A DNA stretch of 64,000 nucleotides from an uncultured Clostridia bacterium (GCA_944386325.1 CALXAP010000008.1:1-64000); one strand, 5' to 3'. Shown: positions 28,245 through 37,830, numbered from the stretch's first letter. Numbers and translations are program-made. The notes: generated by a model from the sequence alone, not told the origin.

Positions 28245-29048
28245 TTGAATAAAACAAATTTATTAAATGAATATTCTAATACAGAAGATAGATTATTAAT
28301 AAGCAAAGTTTTAGATAAGTTGCAATATTGCGATACTAGAAATAAAATCACTTATTTATATTTTCTCAATTTATTTGAAAAAAATTTAATTATTAAATTC
28401 CTAAATAAAATAAAGAAAACAAATTATTTATTCTATGGTGGGTATGAAAATTGCGAAAGAACAGTTTTATTTTTTTATCCTTCCAAATATGACAACAATA
28501 TTATTTTATCCAATATAAAAAATATTATAAAAATATTAAGAATTGAATTACCTAAGAATTTATATTCTAAATATAATCATAAAATATATTTGGGTGGATT
28601 AATGAAATTAGGAATAAAAAGAGAAACAATTGGAGATATAATTACCTATGAAACTGGTGCAGATATTATTATTTTAGAAAATATTTCGAATTATTTATAT
28701 AATAATATTCAAGAACTTACCAGATTTCAAAAATGCAATTTTCAAATTTTAGATATAGAAAATTTAAAAAATATCACTCCTACTTTTAAAGAATTTGATA
28801 TTATTCTTCCATCTTTAAGATTAGATTCATTTGTTTCACATGTTATGCATTGTTCTAGAAATAAAGCAATTGAAATAATAAATGATGGTAGAGTTTTTGT
28901 TAATTTTTCTACTATAACAAAATATAATAAGATTTTATCTGAAAATGATATTATAACAATAAGAGGAACTGGTAGATTTTATATTACAGAAATTTTAGGT
29001 AAGACAAAAAAAGATAATGTGAAAATAAAGGTAAAAAAACCGATTTAA
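28245..29048 (+). CDS. S4-domain RNA-binding protein, YlmH-like
   Basis: 267 residues. The C-terminal S4 domain (about 185-250) reads RLDSFVSHVMHCSRNKAIEII, then GRVFVNF and LSENDIITIRGTGRFYI. The N-terminal half matches the YlmH arrangement (FYGGYENCERTVLFFYP and LGGLMKLGIKRETIGDI). YlmH acts in ribosome rescue or in cell-division gene clusters in Firmicutes; here it stands alone. TTG start at 28245 behind AAAGGA. Confidence 0.8.
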   Translation: MNKTNLLNEYSNTEDRLLISKVLDKLQYCDTRNKITYLYFLNLFEKNLIIKFLNKIKKTNYLFYGGYENCERTVLFFYPSKYDNNIILSNIKNIIKILRIELPKNLYSKYNHKIYLGGLMKLGIKRETIGDIITYETGADIIILENISNYLYNNIQELTRFQKCNFQILDIENLKNITPTFKEFDIILPSLRLDSFVSHVMHCSRNKAIEIINDGRVFVNFSTITKYNKILSENDIITIRGTGRFYITEILGKTKKDNVKIKVKKPI

Positions 29049-29053
29049 TCCAA

Positions 29054-29084
29054 ATAAAAGAGAGTTCAATTGAACTCTCTTTTA
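29054..29084. terminator. bidirectional terminator
   Basis: AAAAGAGAGTTCAA / TTGAACTCTCTTTT between two convergent genes. Confidence 0.85.
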
Positions 29085-29318
29085 TTTGAATGCTGCATGG
29101 CGAAGATGCTGCATAGTTGCGATGAAAATCTCATCGGTAACATTTTGACCTTTATGGTCAGCAGCAAATCTCTTCATAGATTCTGCCGTATAAATACGGC
29201 ATCCATCTTCTGCTATGGTTACTTCGTAACCATTAACTAATTCAGCAGCTTCAGTAGCTGAATAGCTACCAACCAATACCATAATTCCTAAAAACAAAGA
29301 TGCAAATAATTTTTTCAT
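29082..29318 (-). CDS. small secreted protein, unknown
   Basis: 78 residues with a clear signal peptide (MKKLFASLFLGIMVLVGSYS, cleavage after TEAA near 25), leaving about 53 residues: ELVNGYEVTIAEDGC...ESMKRFAADHKGQ.... One Cys, so no internal disulfide. Family not recognised. Its DNA is visibly richer in G and C than the surroundings, suggesting foreign origin. It has a strong promoter at 29383-29412 and AGGAGG-type ribosome site. Confidence 0.65.
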   Translation of the reverse strand: MKKLFASLFLGIMVLVGSYSATEAAELVNGYEVTIAEDGCRIYTAESMKRFAADHKGQNVTDEIFIATMQHLRHAAFK

Positions 29319-29382
29319 TACGTTTTCCTCCTTAAAGTTCCTATTTAGGAACTAAAATAAATAATAATTTAAAACTATTTAT

Positions 29383-29412
29383 ATTATACCATTTTTAACC
29401 ATATTATGTCAA
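29383..29412 (-). promoter_or_regulatory. promoter of the small secreted protein
   Basis: TTGACA, 18 bases, TATAAT on the minus strand. Confidence 0.75.
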
Positions 29413-29439
29413 TTTTTAATATAATCACATTTTTACAAT

Positions 29440-29468
29440 TTGACAAATTTAAGAAATATTATTATAAT
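29440..29468 (+). promoter_or_regulatory. promoter of the toxin mRNA (RNA I type)
   Basis: TTGACA, 17 bases, TATAAT: a consensus promoter about 44 bases before the 22-codon gene. Transcription would start near 29475. Confidence 0.8.
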
Positions 29469-29477
29469 TAGTTAGTC

Positions 29478-29502
29478 CTTTTTTCTGAAGAAGAGAAAGG
29501 AG
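29478..29502 (+). promoter_or_regulatory. 5' stem that covers the toxin ribosome site
   Basis: TCCTTTTTTCT-GAAG-AAGAGAAAGGA can pair, with two G-U pairs and one mismatch, hiding the AAAGGA of the ribosome site. A similar upstream helix is known in fst mRNA. Confidence 0.55.
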
Positions 29503-29511
29503 GGTTATTAC

Positions 29512-29580
29512 TTGAAACCAATCATAAAATTATTAGCATTATTAATTGTTCTTTTAATATTAAGACATTTTGATGACTAA
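29512..29580 (+). CDS. Fst-like type I toxin, 22 residues
   Basis: TTG start behind AAAGGAGGG. The peptide is a single hydrophobic helix with a charged tail, MKPIIKLLALLIVLL then ILRHFDD. Size and layout fit membrane-acting toxins of type I systems. The whole locus repeats the logic of par of pAD1: convergent antisense RNA, shared terminator, and a direct repeat at the start codon. It is too short for most gene callers. Toxicity is inferred from this layout, because the peptide itself has no diagnostic motif. Confidence 0.7.
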   Translation: MKPIIKLLALLIVLLILRHFDD

Positions 29581-29584
29581 TAAA

Positions 29585-29651
29585 AGAAAAATACTAGGTC
29601 TCACCACCTAGTATTTTTTAGTTAATTACTTGAAACCATTTTGCAATTGCT
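29585..29651 (-). ncRNA. antisense antitoxin RNA (RNA II type), predicted
   Basis: From the promoter at 29658-29686 a transcript would begin near 29651, run through the complement of the second direct repeat and end at the hairpin 29590-29617. Its length is about 65 bases, close to RNA II of par. It carries TGGTTTCAAGTAAT, complementary to the toxin start region. Confidence 0.65.
29590..29617. terminator. shared bidirectional terminator of toxin and antitoxin RNAs
   Basis: ATACTAGGT / ACCTAGTAT with T runs on both strands. Confidence 0.85.
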
Positions 29652-29657
29652 ATAATT

Positions 29658-29686
29658 ATTATATAGCATAATTTATTATATGTCAA
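29658..29686 (-). promoter_or_regulatory. promoter of the antisense RNA
   Basis: TTGACA, 17 bases, TATAAT on the minus strand, with no protein-coding gene downstream except the toxin on the other strand. Confidence 0.8.
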
Positions 29687-29715
29687 TTTTTTTACTTTAT
29701 TAATCCAATAATAAA

Positions 29716-29825
29716 GTAACTATTCAGAGATAGAATTAATATTTTCAATTTTTTGAGAAATAGCTCTGCAACACGGGCGAACAATGTTCGCCCCTACATC
29801 TATTATATTAGCATTTTTTCAAACA
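29716..29825 (+). repeat. R2 repeat copy
   Basis: Left end GTAACTATTCAGAGATAGAAT, then TTTGAGAAATAGCT and the core CGGGCGAACAATGTTCGCCCCTAC. The right end is lost. Confidence 0.7.
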
Positions 29826-29842
29826 CTAATATCAACGTAAAA

Positions 29843-29882
29843 AAGATAAAAAGAATCTTTTTATAGACTCTTTTATCTTTTC
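29843..29882. terminator. terminator of the following minus gene
   Basis: AAGATAAAAAGA and TCTTTTTA / CTCTTTTATCTTTT form overlapping stems next to the stop codon. Confidence 0.6.
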
Positions 29883-30707
29883 TCGCTTCCATCTGTTATT
29901 GTATTTGATAAATCAACTTTTATTCTTATCTTAAATAAGTAAGATATTGCTCTTCCTACTTTAGATTGTTTAATTCTTTCCCATAAAGATGGTTTTACAT
30001 CTATTCTAGTATCATTCATATATTCTGTATCTACTGTTACATCTGTTTCTTGTTTTTCTTCTTCTAGCATATCTATTGGTGCTGGTATTGATTTCAAAGA
30101 TTCAGCTACCTCTATTCCTATATAACTTAATGCTTTTGATCTATCTTCTATTCTTTCCATATCTATTTCAATATGCAAGTTAGTTTCTAAATTAGAAATT
30201 CTTGCATTTATTAATTTTATTGCATCTTTATAATTATCAGAGCTGTCACTTCTACATCTTCCTATTAATGACAAAGTATCTATTATATCCTCAGGATAAT
30301 CATCAGATATTTCTTTTATTTTATCTTTCCAGTCTTTTTCTTTGTTTTCTACTACATTTAACACGCTTTTTAGTTGAGCTGCCAATGAAATATTTTTTTC
30401 TCTTTGTCTTATTAATTCTTCTATTTGTTTTGTATTTTCTTCAAACTGATTTGTTGCATACTCTACTAAACCATATGCTGCTTTATATACACTAACTGGA
30501 AAGTTCTTCTTTTTAGGATATTCTACTAAATACATTTTTATAGATTCTACTAAGTCTTTAAAATATGTATCTTCCTCTAATTGAACTATCTGTTTTTTAC
30601 TATTTGGATTTATTATTTTTTGTACTTTGTCAATATTTGATAATATTTTTTCTTCTGTGATTACCATCTTCACGTTTACTATGCCGTGGCTTTGAAAAAA
30701 ATAGCAT
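29873..30707 (-). CDS. unknown cytosolic helical protein, start lies before a +1 frame break at CGG
   Basis: The main frame gives about 266-270 residues, mostly helical (EENTKQIEELIRQREKNISL, a probable coiled coil) with a basic end (RIKQSKVGRAISYLFKIRIK). No family recognised. The main frame has no ribosome site at its own first start codons. A strong AAGGAGGGG lies before an ATG at 30707, in another frame, coding MLFFSKP then CGG. Skipping the C at 30686 gives MLFFSKP-GIVNVKMVITEEK, joining the main frame (277 residues). This is the same break type as fabD, ppdK and spoIIP. Confidence 0.6.
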
Positions 30708-30848
30708 GTAAACCGTCCCCTCCTTTATCCTGCGTAAGGTATTTTTCATCAATACTATTATACAATTAATTTTTTAAAACTACAAGAGAATTTAAATTAT
30801 TTTATTTATCAATTCTGTTACAATTTTATTACATAAATATTACTTAAG

Positions 30849-32582
30849 TCAAGCTTTTTCGACATCATTTTTTTCTAATTTTTTCATTTCTTCAAATCTT
30901 TTTATTTTTAAAGTTGTAGTCTTTATCAATTCTTCTTCTGTAATTGTTAGATTTCTAATATATTTATATGGTGGCATTGTTTTATTTATTTCTTTTACCT
31001 TTTTCCATAATTCTTCTTTTATTTTTTCTTCATCTTCTACATTATATACTTCTTTCATTATTTCTTTATCATAAACTATTTTTACTGAAATAACAGGATC
31101 ATTATCTTTATCTATTAATCCATAAACAAAAGATTCTTTTACACCTTGTATCCTATTTATTAAATTTTCTAATTCTTCTGGATATATATTTTTTCCATTT
31201 TTTAATACAATTACATTTTTCTTTCTTCCTGTAATATATAAAAAGTCATCTTTATCCATATATCCTAAGTCACCTGTATGGAACCACCCATCTTTTATGG
31301 CTTCTTTTGTTGCCTCTTCATTATTATAATAACCTAACATTACAGAAGGTCCTTTAACTATAACTTCTCCTATTCCTTCTTTATTTTTATCTGCTATTTT
31401 TACTTTTAAGCTTGGAAGTACTTTTCCCACACTACCAAGTCTTGTGTAAACATCATTTTCTGCTGCAACAACAGGAGATGTTTCTGTTAATCCATAACCT
31501 TGTAAAACTTTTAAACCTAAATCATTAAAACCTTTTTCTACTTCTTTATCTAATTCTGCAGCGCCACTAACAAATAATCTAAGTTTTCCTCCTAAACTCT
31601 CATGAATTTCGCTAAATATTTCTCTTCTTTTATCTATACCAAATTTTAATAATAAATTACTTATTTTTATTCCTTTTTGAACCTTGTCTAATTTTCCTTT
31701 TTTCTCAATATTTTTAATTATCTTTTTATACATATTTTCAAATAATACTGGAACAGATATCATTGCTGTAACTTTATATTCCTTAATATTTTCTGCAATA
31801 TGTCTTATTCCATCACAAAATACAATTGTTCCACCTATATATATAGGATATAAAAATCCTACTGTACATTCAAATGTATGATGTAAAGGTAAAAATGAAA
31901 GTAATACATCATTTTCATTTAATTCTATTACAGAACATATATCCATAAGATTAGAACATATATTTTTATGTGATAACATAACAGCTTTAGATTTAGAAGT
32001 TGTTCCTGATGTAAATAACATTATATTCATTATTTCTGGATTTATTTTTGCATCTATAAATTTTCTATTTCCATCTTCTAATAATCTATTTCCTTTTTTT
32101 ATTAATTCTCTTTGCGATAACACTCCATCTTTATTTTCTTCTAAATCCATAGATATATAATATCTTAAATCAGTTGTATTTCTCTTTTTTATATCCATCA
32201 TTATTTCATCATATTTATGTGAATAAAATATTGCCTCTACTCCTGAACGTATAATTAAACTCTCAATTTCATTTGCTGGTAAAGATTTATCAAGTGGAAC
32301 AATTATACCTGTTCCATTAACTACTGCAAGATATGTTATTCCCCATTCATATCTGTTTTCTGATATTACTGCTACCTTTTTATTTTTAAGTCCCATTTCA
32401 ATTAAAATCGTTCCTAAAGAATTAACAGTATTTCCTAATTCTTTATATGAAATCTCTCTATATACTCCAGGTTTATCTGTTTTTAATTTATAAGCAATAT
32501 TATCAGAAAATTTTTCTACTGACTTATTAAACATATCTTTTAAATCATTTATTTTAACAAATTCATGATATTTCTTTTTCAT
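30849..32582 (-). CDS. long-chain acyl-CoA synthetase (AMP-forming)
   Basis: 577 residues, ANL superfamily. The ATP loop is MLFTSGTTSKSKAVMLSH, followed by LQGYGLTETSPVV, the hinge region GWFHTGDLGYMDKDDFLYITGRKKNVIV and the C-terminal ENLINRIQGVKESFVYG. Activates fatty acids to acyl-CoA for lipid synthesis or turnover, at the inner face of the membrane. Stands alone with AAAGGG before its ATG. Confidence 0.88.
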   Translation of the reverse strand: MKKKYHEFVKINDLKDMFNKSVEKFSDNIAYKLKTDKPGVYREISYKELGNTVNSLGTILIEMGLKNKKVAVISENRYEWGITYLAVVNGTGIIVPLDKSLPANEIESLIIRSGVEAIFYSHKYDEIMMDIKKRNTTDLRYYISMDLEENKDGVLSQRELIKKGNRLLEDGNRKFIDAKINPEIMNIMLFTSGTTSKSKAVMLSHKNICSNLMDICSVIELNENDVLLSFLPLHHTFECTVGFLYPIYIGGTIVFCDGIRHIAENIKEYKVTAMISVPVLFENMYKKIIKNIEKKGKLDKVQKGIKISNLLLKFGIDKRREIFSEIHESLGGKLRLFVSGAAELDKEVEKGFNDLGLKVLQGYGLTETSPVVAAENDVYTRLGSVGKVLPSLKVKIADKNKEGIGEVIVKGPSVMLGYYNNEEATKEAIKDGWFHTGDLGYMDKDDFLYITGRKKNVIVLKNGKNIYPEELENLINRIQGVKESFVYGLIDKDNDPVISVKIVYDKEIMKEVYNVEDEEKIKEELWKKVKEINKTMPPYKYIRNLTITEEELIKTTTLKIKRFEEMKKLEKNDVEKA

Positions 32583-32647
32583 TTTAATTACCCTTTCATT
32601 TTATCAATACTTTTCTTGTAACTATTCACATCTAAAATTTGTATGTA

Positions 32648-32871
32648 GTTACAGTTCACGGCATACGATTTTGAAATAATAATATTGAATAAATTTTGAA
32701 TGCGATTGGAGATGTTTATAGAATTTGTTATATAATTTAATGAGGAATGTTCATGGGCAAAATCTTTGATTTTGAGCCTGAATGAAAGAGGCTCATTAAA
32801 TTATTTTACAAATTCTTAAATATCGTATTGAGCCGAAAAATTTAGGAAATATTATTATTTCAAAATCTTTA
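32648..32871. repeat. R1 element, copy B
   Basis: Begins GTTACAGTTCACGGCATACG, with the same nested arms and centre as copy A (TTCATGGGCAAAATC...GATTTTGAGCCTGAA). Lies in the gap between two minus genes. Confidence 0.8.
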
Positions 32872-32935
32872 TATATTATATATACTTTTAACTAAATTTT
32901 CAACTATACTGAATATTTATTCAGGGAAACATATA

Positions 32936-33892
32936 TTATTTCATAATATCATAGAAATTCTCAAACACATATCCTTGGTCTCTAAAGAAATTAATTACAT
33001 CTTGAAGAGCATCTACTGTTGTTTGTTTATCTCCAGCATCATGCATTAAAAGTACTACACTTTGTTTATTTCCTGCTGTTTGATATAAATTCTGTAATAG
33101 CTGTTCTTTTGAGAATTTACCTTCTGCATCTTTTGTTAATGCGCTCCAATCAACATGCATTATTCCATTTTGTTCTAATAATGCAATAGTTTCTTTCTTT
33201 ACTTGTGCGTATTTACCACCAGAAGATCCTCCTGGAAATCTAAATAAATGCGAATTATAATTTTGATTTCCAATTGCATTTCTTATAGAATATTCTGTTT
33301 TATTAAACTCATCTAAAACATTATATGGATTTGCATATAATACACTATATTGATGACTGTATCCATGATTTGCTATATAATGTCCTTCATCATATTCTCT
33401 TTTTAAAATACTTGGATATAAATCAACTCTATTTCCTAAAACAAAAAATGTTGCTTTAACATTGTTTTGTTTTAATATATCTAATATCTGTGGTGTTATG
33501 TTTTTAGATGGACCATCATCAAAAGTTAAAAATACTCTTTTATAATCTGATGCATATATATGTTTCATTTTTTCTTTAGCATTATCTGTTAGTCTAGGTT
33601 GCATACTGTTTATTAATGTTTGACTTGCTATACTTGCTATTTTTTTGTCATCTATTATATATATTACATTATCATTTGGTTCTTCTTGGCTAACATTTTC
33701 TGTATTTATATTTTCAATATTTAAACTATTATTTGTTTCATTTTCGGTTGAAATTTGAACATTTTTTCTTTTTACACTTTGAATGCACAAAAATATTGAT
33801 ACACCTATTATTATTAATATTAATACAGTAAAAATTATATGTTTATAATTTAATTTTTTCCTTTTTATATCAGGTAACATTAAGTCTATCAT
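32936..33892 (-). CDS. polysaccharide deacetylase, membrane-anchored (PdaA/PgdA-like)
   Basis: 318 residues. An N-terminal anchor (about 18-38) and a polar linker lead to the NodB domain (about 118-318): LTFDDGPS with D125 and D126, metal His in ANHGYSH (H176 and H180), LFRFPGGSSGG and LLMHDAGDKQTT. All metal and catalytic residues are present. Probably removes acetyl groups from peptidoglycan outside the cell; whether it works on spore cortex or vegetative wall is unknown. GGAGAT precedes the ATG. Confidence 0.85.
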   Translation of the reverse strand: MIDLMLPDIKRKKLNYKHIIFTVLILIIIGVSIFLCIQSVKRKNVQISTENETNNSLNIENINTENVSQEEPNDNVIYIIDDKKIASIASQTLINSMQPRLTDNAKEKMKHIYASDYKRVFLTFDDGPSKNITPQILDILKQNNVKATFFVLGNRVDLYPSILKREYDEGHYIANHGYSHQYSVLYANPYNVLDEFNKTEYSIRNAIGNQNYNSHLFRFPGGSSGGKYAQVKKETIALLEQNGIMHVDWSALTKDAEGKFSKEQLLQNLYQTAGNKQSVVLLMHDAGDKQTTVDALQDVINFFRDQGYVFENFYDIMK

Positions 33893-34008
33893 AATATCTC
33901 CACTTTCATTTTATATTACATATATATAATATATTTATTTCTCCTTTTTTTCAACATATTCTTACAAAAATATAGTAATTATTTAAAAATATATGTTACT
34001 CTTTACAA

Positions 34009-34052
34009 AAAAATGTACTCTTTATTTCACAAATAAAAAGTACATTTTTTAT
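34009..34052. terminator. terminator of the cation ATPase gene
   Basis: AAAAATGTAC / GTACATTTTTT with an inner TTTATTT/AAATAAA pair. Confidence 0.8.
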
Positions 34053-34056
34053 AAAT

Positions 34057-36762
34057 TTATTCATCCTTACTTGTATTAATTTTTAATAATTTAAATATCT
34101 CAACTATTAGTACTGGTGAAAATACTAATAATATAACTTCTAATACATTCTCTATAGGTAATTCTACTATACTAAATACATTTCTTAAAGATGGTACTAA
34201 TAGTATTACAAACATCATAATAGTAGAAGCTATTGTTGCTAATATTAATTTTTTATTATCGAATATTCCTGTTTTAAATATTGATAATTTATTATCTCTT
34301 ATATTGAATACATGCACAAGTTGTGAGAATGCTAAAACTGTAAATGCCATTGTTTGTGCAATTTCAAGTCTCATATGCTCTGATTGATTTGGTGTTGCAA
34401 GACCTATACAATAAGCTATAAGTGTTATAGTTCCTATCATAATTCCTTGGTATACAACTCTCCATATCATTCCTTTTGTAAATATACTGCTTCCTGCCTT
34501 TTTAGGTTTTTTATTCATTATATCTTTTTCAGGAGGATCAACTGCTAGTGCTAATGCTTGAAGAGAATCAGTAACTAGATTAATCCATAAAATGTGTATT
34601 GGTAATAATGGAGTTAAATTTGATATATCTGTTATACCAAAAGTACTTGCTAAAATAGGTGTAATCAATATTGCTACAAATAATGTTATTATTTCACCCA
34701 CATTACTAGATAATAGATACTGTATAGCTTTTAATATATTATTATATATTCTTCTTCCTTCTTCAACAGCTGAAACTACTGTTGCAAAATTATCATCCGT
34801 TAATATAACATCTGCAGCTTCTTTTGCAACATCAGTTCCAACAACTCCCATAGCACAACCAATATCTGCTGTTTTTAAAGCTGGTGCATCATTTACACCA
34901 TCACCTGTCATTGCAACTACATTACCTTTTTTCTGCCATGCTTTAACAATTCTTACTTTATGTTCTGGTGAAACCCTTGCATATACAGAATAATTTTCTA
35001 TATTTTTTTCTAATTCACTTTGAGGCATTTGTTCTAACTGTGCACCTGTTATTGCTTCTGTGTCATTTTCTAAAATACCTAATTGTTTTGCAATTGCAGT
35101 AGCTGTTAATTTATGGTCACCTGTAATCATTATAGGTTTTATACCTGCTGTTTTACATTTTTTTACCGCTTCTTTTGCTTCTTCTCTTGGTGGATCAATC
35201 ATACCAACCATTCCTATAAATGTTAAATCTTTTTCTATCTCTTTTATTTCTTGATCAGTTGGCATAACATCTAATTCCTTATATGCAAAACCTAGAACTC
35301 TTAATGCATTATTTGCCATTATCATATTGTTTTCAGAAACTATTTTTCTATATTCTTGTAAATCATCTTTTATGTTGCCATCTAGAGTATAATTTATACA
35401 CCTTTTCATAAGTTCATCTACTGCACCTTTTGTATATACAATGTATTTTCCATTATACTCATTTATCGTTGTCATTAATTTTCTATCAGAATCAAAAGGT
35501 ACTTCACCAACTCTTTTATGTGTACTTATAATATTCTTTGCATCTTTTTGTATTTTATATGCTAAATCTATAAGTGCTGTTTCTGTTGGATCTCCTGTTA
35601 ATTTTTTATTATCACTTATTTTTGTATCATTACATAATACACCTGAATCTATCAGTAATTCAAATTCTTTATTTTTATCCTTTATATCAGATACTTTAGC
35701 TAAATTATTATTATAAAATACCATTTCTACAGTCATTTTATTTTGTGTTAATGTACCAGTTTTATCTGAACAAATTACACTACTACTTCCTAATGTCTCA
35801 ACAGAAGGTAAATTCTTTATTATAGCATTCTTTTTTACCATTCTTTGAACACCTATAGCTAAAACAATAGTTGATACTGCTGGTAATCCTTCTGGTATAG
35901 CTGCAACCGCTAAACTTACTGCTGTCATAAACATATGAATAGGTTCTTTTCCATAAAGTAATCCTATTACAAAAATTATTACACAAATTATTAATGCAAC
36001 GATTCCTAATATTTTACCTAATTTATTTAATTTTAATTGTAATGGAGTTTGTGTATTTTCTGTTTCATTAATTATTCCAGCTATTTTTCCTACTTCTGTA
36101 TTCATTCCAGTTTCTACCACAATGCCTTTTCCTCTACCATAAGTAATTAAACTAGAAGAAAATAACATATTAGCTCTATCACCAATTCCAATATTTTCAT
36201 CTTCTATAATATCTGAAATTTTTTCTACAGGAACAGATTCTCCTGTTAATGCAGACTCCTGAGATTTTAAATTTATAGATTCTATCATTCTTAAATCTGC
36301 TGGAACATAATCTCCTGTATCTAGAACAACAATGTCTCCTGGTACTAATTGCCTAGATTCTACTATTTCTAATTTTCCATTTCTAATAACTTTTGCAACA
36401 TGATTACTTAATTTTTTTAATGCTTCAAGAGATTTTTCTGCTTTATTTTCTTGAATAACACCAATTATTGCATTCAAAATAACAACAATTAATATAATTA
36501 TTGTATCAGTAAGTCCTTCTCCTTCAGCCACCCCAACAATTCCAGAAACAATTGCAGAAATTATTAAAACAATAATCATAAAATCTTTAAATTGTTCAAA
36601 AAACTTTACAATTAAACTTTTTTTCTTTTTAGATTTTAGTTCATTATAGCCATATTTACTTCTAGCATCATTTACTTCGTTTTCATTTAATCCGCTTTCA
36701 ATATTAGTATTTAATTCTTTTTCTACTTCTTTAGTAGATTTGTTAAACCAGTTCTTCTCCAA
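34057..36762 (-). CDS. P-type calcium-transporting ATPase (P2A, PMR1-like)
   Basis: 901 residues in the inner membrane. The cation_ATPase_N domain is followed by TGES (173-176), the calcium-site helix motif PEGL (290-293), the phosphorylated Asp333 in CSDKTGTLTQ, a nucleotide domain with KGAVDELM, the hinge TGDGVNDAPALK and the C-terminal transport helices. Pumps Ca2+ (possibly Mn2+) out of the cell. The TTG at 36762, seven bases after AAAGGAG, is the start. Confidence 0.9.
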   Translation of the reverse strand: MEKNWFNKSTKEVEKELNTNIESGLNENEVNDARSKYGYNELKSKKKKSLIVKFFEQFKDFMIIVLIISAIVSGIVGVAEGEGLTDTIIILIVVILNAIIGVIQENKAEKSLEALKKLSNHVAKVIRNGKLEIVESRQLVPGDIVVLDTGDYVPADLRMIESINLKSQESALTGESVPVEKISDIIEDENIGIGDRANMLFSSSLITYGRGKGIVVETGMNTEVGKIAGIINETENTQTPLQLKLNKLGKILGIVALIICVIIFVIGLLYGKEPIHMFMTAVSLAVAAIPEGLPAVSTIVLAIGVQRMVKKNAIIKNLPSVETLGSSSVICSDKTGTLTQNKMTVEMVFYNNNLAKVSDIKDKNKEFELLIDSGVLCNDTKISDNKKLTGDPTETALIDLAYKIQKDAKNIISTHKRVGEVPFDSDRKLMTTINEYNGKYIVYTKGAVDELMKRCINYTLDGNIKDDLQEYRKIVSENNMIMANNALRVLGFAYKELDVMPTDQEIKEIEKDLTFIGMVGMIDPPREEAKEAVKKCKTAGIKPIMITGDHKLTATAIAKQLGILENDTEAITGAQLEQMPQSELEKNIENYSVYARVSPEHKVRIVKAWQKKGNVVAMTGDGVNDAPALKTADIGCAMGVVGTDVAKEAADVILTDDNFATVVSAVEEGRRIYNNILKAIQYLLSSNVGEIITLFVAILITPILASTFGITDISNLTPLLPIHILWINLVTDSLQALALAVDPPEKDIMNKKPKKAGSSIFTKGMIWRVVYQGIMIGTITLIAYCIGLATPNQSEHMRLEIAQTMAFTVLAFSQLVHVFNIRDNKLSIFKTGIFDNKKLILATIASTIMMFVILLVPSLRNVFSIVELPIENVLEVILLVFSPVLIVEIFKLLKINTSKDE

Positions 36763-36905
36763 TACAAATCTCCTTTCTTTTACTTAACCATAGAATATAA
36801 TTATTTTATATCACAAAACTATTTTATATACAAGCAATTATCTTTATCATATAATAATATAAAACAATAGTGTATAAATTATACATTTTTACCTGAATAT
36901 TGTCC

Positions 36906-36934
36906 TTGATATATTAATATAAATATTGTATAAT
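36906..36934 (+). promoter_or_regulatory. promoter of ssrA
   Basis: TTGATA, 17 bases, TATAAT, with the tmRNA 5' end 12 bases later. Confidence 0.75.
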
Positions 36935-36945
36935 ATTTTTTACAT

Positions 36946-37311
36946 GGGGATGTATTTGGCTTTCGACAGTAATTTAGAAGTATAAATAGCGAGTGGTGGA
37001 TGTTCGCTTCGGCCACCTTAACAAAAGCGAATTTAAATATAAACGCTAAGAATAATAATAATTATCAATTAGCTTACGCTGCCTAATTGCAGTGTCATCT
37101 TTATATAAATTCCCACGGTTATATAAAGGTGTTTAATTAGTGGGTAACAAAATTATTTCTTGCTCTAGAAATAATGGGTAATTTTGAGCTAGTATAGAAT
37201 TGGTTTTGTTTATTAATCCAATTTTATATGAAATTAAATAATAAACTGCACTCGGAGAAGTTTATATGGAAAAATTATTGGACAGGGGTTCGACTCCCCT
37301 CATCTCCACCA
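36946..37311 (+). ncRNA. ssrA: transfer-messenger RNA (tmRNA)
   Basis: Rescues stalled ribosomes with SmpB. The tRNA-like ends match: 5' GGGGATG...GGCTTTCGACAG and 3' GGGGTTCGACTCCCCTCATCTCCACCA. The tag frame resumes at GCG near 37028 and codes ANLNINAKNNNNYQLAYAA with a TAA stop. The 3' CCA is encoded. Pseudoknot-like stems lie between. Confidence 0.95.
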
Positions 37312-37395
37312 ACTTTTACAATTAAATATATATGACCATTCAATTACATAATATAAACAATATGTTTTTAATTAATATAGAAAGATGGTGTTTTT

Positions 37396-37671
37396 ATGAT
37401 GTATCCATACGTAAAGTATTCTGATGGTACAGAAGTTTTATTCTCTAATATATACATAGATAATGAAAAAGAATGCATTGATGTTCATTTTGAAAGGCCT
37501 ACTAATAATGGATTTGACTCTGTTAGAATACAATTACCAACTTATGAAGTAACTGTCTGGGAGGGTAATTATAGCGAAGAAGAAATTGAATTTTTTAAGC
37601 AAGTAGTTAAAAATAATGCAGATTTATTTTATAAATATGCTAAAGAAGGAGGTCTTAAATTTGCGTTATGA
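37396..37671 (+). CDS. small conserved-looking protein, unknown
   Basis: 91 residues (two ATG codons in a row). Beta-rich first half (VKYSDGTEVLFSNIYIDNE, IDVHFERP, VRIQLPTYEVTVWEG) and helical end (EEEIEFFKQVVKNNADLFYKYA). It resembles DUF4160-like small proteins linked to toxin-antitoxin loci, but I cannot confirm a family. Between tmRNA and tRNA-Trp. Confidence 0.6.
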   Translation: MMYPYVKYSDGTEVLFSNIYIDNEKECIDVHFERPTNNGFDSVRIQLPTYEVTVWEGNYSEEEIEFFKQVVKNNADLFYKYAKEGGLKFAL

Positions 37672-37756
37672 TAAAATAAGATAAAGATTTTGATATAATA
37701 ATTTTTAAATATACTTGAATTTAAAAATTATTTATGCTATTATAAATATTAGTTTT

Positions 37757-37830
37757 AGGGGTATAGTACATCGGTAGTATAACGGTCTCCAAAACCGCTG
37801 AGCTTGGTTCGATTCCAAGTACCCCTGCCA
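37757..37830 (+). tRNA. tRNA-Trp (CCA anticodon)
   Basis: Seven-pair acceptor stem AGGGGTA/TACCCCT, D arm, anticodon stem CGGTC-TCCAAAA-CCG with CCA, T arm TTGGTTCGATTCCAA, discriminator G and encoded CCA. Confidence 0.93.

Larger units (their letters stand above)
29507..29638 (+). repeat. 14-base direct repeat pair of the toxin-antitoxin locus
   Basis: ATTACTTGAAACCA occurs at 29507-29520, over the toxin start, and again at 29625-29638, just past the terminator within the antisense RNA. This lets the antisense RNA pair with the start region, like DRa/DRb of par. Confidence 0.8.
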
